Shown here one piece after another: positions 61,488-64,000 of a stretch of 64,000 nt of DNA. The stretch's first letter is position 1. Each line of letters opens with the position of its first letter. A program made the position numbers and the translations under genes. The notes beneath the pieces are model-generated. The model saw only the letters and a list, made by a program, of their open reading frames with translations. It did not search any database and was not told the origin of the DNA. This DNA is from Bacillota bacterium (GTDB lineage Bacteria; Bacillota; Clostridia; Lachnospirales; Lachnospiraceae), in assembly GCA_023423335.1 (NCBI GenBank), contig JAFAFU010000070.1, forward strand, positions 25,538-89,537, read 5' to 3'.

Positions 61488-62789
61488 ATGATGATACATG
61501 TAGTTGAGGCTGGTGAAACAATAAATTCCATTGCGGATAAATATCAGATGTCTGCAGAAAGGTTAATTCTTGATAACGATATAACCAATCCTATGAATTT
61601 GGTCATAGGACAGACAATAGTAATAGCATATCCATTGATTACTCATACTGTCGAGGAAAGCGATACGATAGGCTCCATTGCGGATAAATATGGCGTAACC
61701 GTCAATCAATTATTACGAAATAATCCGTACTTGTCCGATCGGGAGTATATTTATCCGGGAGAAACATTAGTGATCAGTTATAATAATGATAAAGGCTATA
61801 TTGCTACAAACGGATATGCGAATTCATTTATTAATTTAGAAACTCTGAGAAGGACTCTGCCTTTTCTGACCTATTTATCCATCTTTGGTTACAGGACCAC
61901 GGACGATGGTAGAATCGTAGATATTGAGGATAGCGAGCTTATTCGATTGGCGAAGGAATACGGTGTAGCTCCAATCATGCTGTTGTCAACATTAACCTTT
62001 CAGGGAGTAGGCAGCTATGAAGCCGTGTATACCGTATTAACCAATGAAGAGCTGATCAATCGTCATATCGAAGATATACTTTATATATTGAGGACAAAGG
62101 GCTATTATGGATTAAATACGACTTTTTTGTTTTTTGATAATCAGACCCGGACACTTTATGAGAGATACCTTGCCCAGTTGACGGAGCGCTTAAATAATGA
62201 AGGGTTTCAAGTATTTGTTACAATTACTCCCAATACCATTGTTAACATAAATGAGATTACATTTGAAAAGATTGATTATTCAATCATCGGCGGGGATGCC
62301 AATGGTATCACTATCCTTAATTATAATTGGGGATATAACTTTGGACCTCCCTTGCCTGTCAGTTCAATTTATGATATCAGAAGCTATCTGGATTATGCCG
62401 TTATTTTAATTACACCGGAAAAGATCAATATTGGATTCTCGGTAATCGGCTATGACTGGGAACTGCCCTATGTCATTGGTTTTTCAGGAGCCACTTCATT
62501 AACGATAAATTCTGTCATTGATTTAGCCCGGCAGGTTAATGCGGTTATACAGTTTGATGAAGCTTCCCAGACGCCTTATTTTGAGTATATGGATGACCGG
62601 TCCGGAATACCGAGGCAGCATATTGTTTGGTTTATTGATGCCAGAAGCATCGATGCATTTATAAAAGTAATACCGGAGTATGGGATCAATGGCGCTGCCA
62701 TATGGAATATTATGACCTACTTTTCACAAATGTGGCTGGTGATAAATTCGCAATATGAGATCAGAAAAATTGCATCTGAGGATTTATAA
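61488..62789 (+). CDS. LysM-GH18 spore-cortex/germination-type protein, catalytic acids lost
   Basis: 433 residues: LysM 1 at residues 3-48 (VVEAGETINSIADKYQMS), LysM 2 at 52-97, then a GH18 barrel like SleL/YaaH (spore-cortex N-acetylglucosaminidases). In active relatives the beta-4 motif reads DGxxxDxE; here the matching segment is YYGLNTTFLFF at residues 206-216, with Tyr207, Thr212 and Leu214 at the three acidic positions. Hydrolysis should therefore be lost; a peptidoglycan- or spore-coat-binding role is more likely. No signal peptide, as for other spore-coat SleL proteins. GAGG about 10 bases before ATG. Confidence 0.85.
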   Translation: MMIHVVEAGETINSIADKYQMSAERLILDNDITNPMNLVIGQTIVIAYPLITHTVEESDTIGSIADKYGVTVNQLLRNNPYLSDREYIYPGETLVISYNNDKGYIATNGYANSFINLETLRRTLPFLTYLSIFGYRTTDDGRIVDIEDSELIRLAKEYGVAPIMLLSTLTFQGVGSYEAVYTVLTNEELINRHIEDILYILRTKGYYGLNTTFLFFDNQTRTLYERYLAQLTERLNNEGFQVFVTITPNTIVNINEITFEKIDYSIIGGDANGITILNYNWGYNFGPPLPVSSIYDIRSYLDYAVILITPEKINIGFSVIGYDWELPYVIGFSGATSLTINSVIDLARQVNAVIQFDEASQTPYFEYMDDRSGIPRQHIVWFIDARSIDAFIKVIPEYGINGAAIWNIMTYFSQMWLVINSQYEIRKIASEDL

Positions 62790-63064
62790 GAATTTGCAGG
62801 AGCTCTGCTTTATGCATATCAATATCTCACCAACATATTCAAATGACAAATTAAGACAGAAGATGGTCCAATTGAATACATGGTATTTCTATGCTATATT
62901 TATAGTACGCTGCATCATTCTTTTCTGCGTCAATAGGAGTGCGAGGTCACAGCACTTATTATTTATAACTTGTACGCCCTTGGGCGATAAGGTGCGGAAA
63001 GCGTGTTATTGCTATAATATGTAATAGTTACCATGATGGCCCTTTCTAGTGTAAAGGAGCAGGT
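62790..63064. other. Intergenic region before the DUF5050-like gene
   Basis: No convincing gene. A TATAAT at 63013-63018 is a likely -10 for the lipoprotein gene, about 45 bases before its start; no good -35 is seen. Confidence 0.4.
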
Positions 63065-64000
63065 ATGAAAAAAAGTGTGATTATTTTTATCGTTCTCTTA
63101 TCTATTTTGAGTTTCAGCAGTTGTAGGACTCAAAGTGGGAAACTTACGGAAGTAGTAGCTAATTCCCCGGAAATCGAAGCAAGCGATGCCGAACCATCCG
63201 TGTTCTTTGCAACGTCAGAACCAGAAACCACACAGTCAAGCAACTCGGTAATCACATCAAAGGTTGTAAATAACTGTGGGAGTTGTGCGATTCATGGTGA
63301 AAAGATTTATTATGCTAACAGCTATGATAATGAAACACTTTACAGTATGAATGTCAACGGCAGTAATAACCGCAAACTTAACAATGATTGGACGCCGTGG
63401 TTCTATGTAACCGGCGACCGGATTTATTTCCAAAACGGGATAGACGGGATGAAGATCTACGTTATGAATACCGACGGTAGCGGGCGGGAAAAGCTGAATG
63501 ACGATCATTCCGGGAATATTAATGTCATCGGCGACAGGATATATTATAGCAATACTGATGACGGCTTCACGCTTTACAGCATGAACACCGATGGCAGTGA
63601 CAGGAAAAAATTGAATGGTGACATTCCCTTGTATATGAATGTGGTCGGTGACCGGATTTATTATTCCGGTGAACTTAGCGGTATCAAGGGTATCTACAGT
63701 ATAAAAACCGATGGAACCGACAGAATAAAGTTGTCCGATGACAGCATATATCTTATGGTTGTGGCGGACGGCTGGATTTATTATAACAATCAGAACGATG
63801 GTTATAAACTTTATGCCATCAGAACTGACGGCAGCGGCAGGCACAAACTGAATGACGATTATGCGTTAAGTATAAATGTGGTTGATGACCTGATTTATTA
63901 TAATAATGGGAATGAGGGGAAAATCTACAGCATAAATACGGACGGCAGCAATAGGAAACTCCTGTCCGACGATAGCGCAGACTGGCTCGTTGTTGAAGAT
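63065..64000 (+). CDS. DUF5050-like repeat lipoprotein (partial, 3' end outside window)
   Basis: 312 codons open to the window edge. The N-terminus has a lipoprotein signal (MKKSVIIFIVLLSILSFSSC) with Cys20 as the lipidated residue. From about residue 75, repeats of 38-45 residues occur, each with a D/GDRIYYSN-type strand and a LYSMNTDGSDRKKLN-type strand: the DUF5050/beta-propeller-like repeat common in Clostridial surface lipoproteins. AAAGGAGC precedes the ATG. Function unknown; extracellular binding or scaffold roles are typical guesses. Confidence 0.8.
   Translation, partial: MKKSVIIFIVLLSILSFSSCRTQSGKLTEVVANSPEIEASDAEPSVFFATSEPETTQSSNSVITSKVVNNCGSCAIHGEKIYYANSYDNETLYSMNVNGSNNRKLNNDWTPWFYVTGDRIYFQNGIDGMKIYVMNTDGSGREKLNDDHSGNINVIGDRIYYSNTDDGFTLYSMNTDGSDRKKLNGDIPLYMNVVGDRIYYSGELSGIKGIYSIKTDGTDRIKLSDDSIYLMVVADGWIYYNNQNDGYKLYAIRTDGSGRHKLNDDYALSINVVDDLIYYNNGNEGKIYSINTDGSNRKLLSDDSADWLVVED

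Noticed and set aside
62755..63024. 89-codon ORF overlapping the end of the LysM-GH18 gene
   Set aside because: Starts inside another gene in a different frame, without ribosome binding site or domain.

Overview
The window looks like chromosome from a low-to-mid GC, spore-forming anaerobic Firmicute of class Clostridia, probably a Lachnospiraceae relative. This is inferred from the gene content: the run rSAM (TIGR03960)-DUF2344-rng-rplU-prp-rpmA-obg-yhbY-nadD-yqeK-rsfS, a sufCBDSU operon, a pyrB-pyrI pair, formate-THF ligase, the divergent lexA/yneA pair, and GGAGG-type ribosome binding sites throughout. No rRNA, tRNA or CRISPR array was seen. I did all calls by eye; no search was run.

Layout. 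1-6.9 kb is an accessory block: the 3' part of a type I restriction gene (hsdR, cut by the window edge), a GmrSD-like (DUF262/DUF1524) nuclease gene 15 bases behind it, a large serine recombinase broken by a stop and a frameshift, and a short fragment that reads as the C-terminus of an RlmD-type rRNA methyltransferase, a plausible former integration target. 6.9-18 kb carries mostly single-gene units: Nudix hydrolase, AraC/GyrI regulator, exported ComEC-like metallo-hydrolase, HAD phosphatase, a 365-residue unknown, fhs, an alpha/beta hydrolase, an XRE membrane regulator, a Fe/Mn superoxide dismutase homologue, and pyrI/pyrB on the minus strand.

18-38 kb: a SWIM-SNF2 helicase; an OmpR-type two-component pair with an exported protein, followed by a MacAB-like export cassette (adaptor, permease, 26-residue ORF, lipoprotein, ATPase); bioY and birA; a zinc-ribbon membrane protein; tyrS; then a LiaRS-like set (ABC ATPase, two ABC-2 permeases, kinase, regulator). 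38-44 kb is a MarR regulator leading sufC-sufB-sufD-sufS-sufU, with a 37-base perfect palindrome on the marR promoter.

44-58 kb is the conserved translation/ribosome-assembly neighbourhood, interrupted between rng and rplU by ybaK, a DUF1576 membrane protein with an apparent AUA start, and a DUF1538 membrane protein followed by two PII-like genes. 58-64 kb holds lexA with a divergent SOS-controlled yneA-like gene, aspartate kinase, a LysM/GH18 protein that has lost its catalytic acids, and a DUF5050-like lipoprotein cut by the right edge.

Most notable: the DUF1538 plus twin PII module, the marR-suf control region, two copies of a 71-base leader element (before sufD and after the MacAB-like cassette), the decayed recombinase beside an rlmD remnant, and the inactive-looking GH18 protein.
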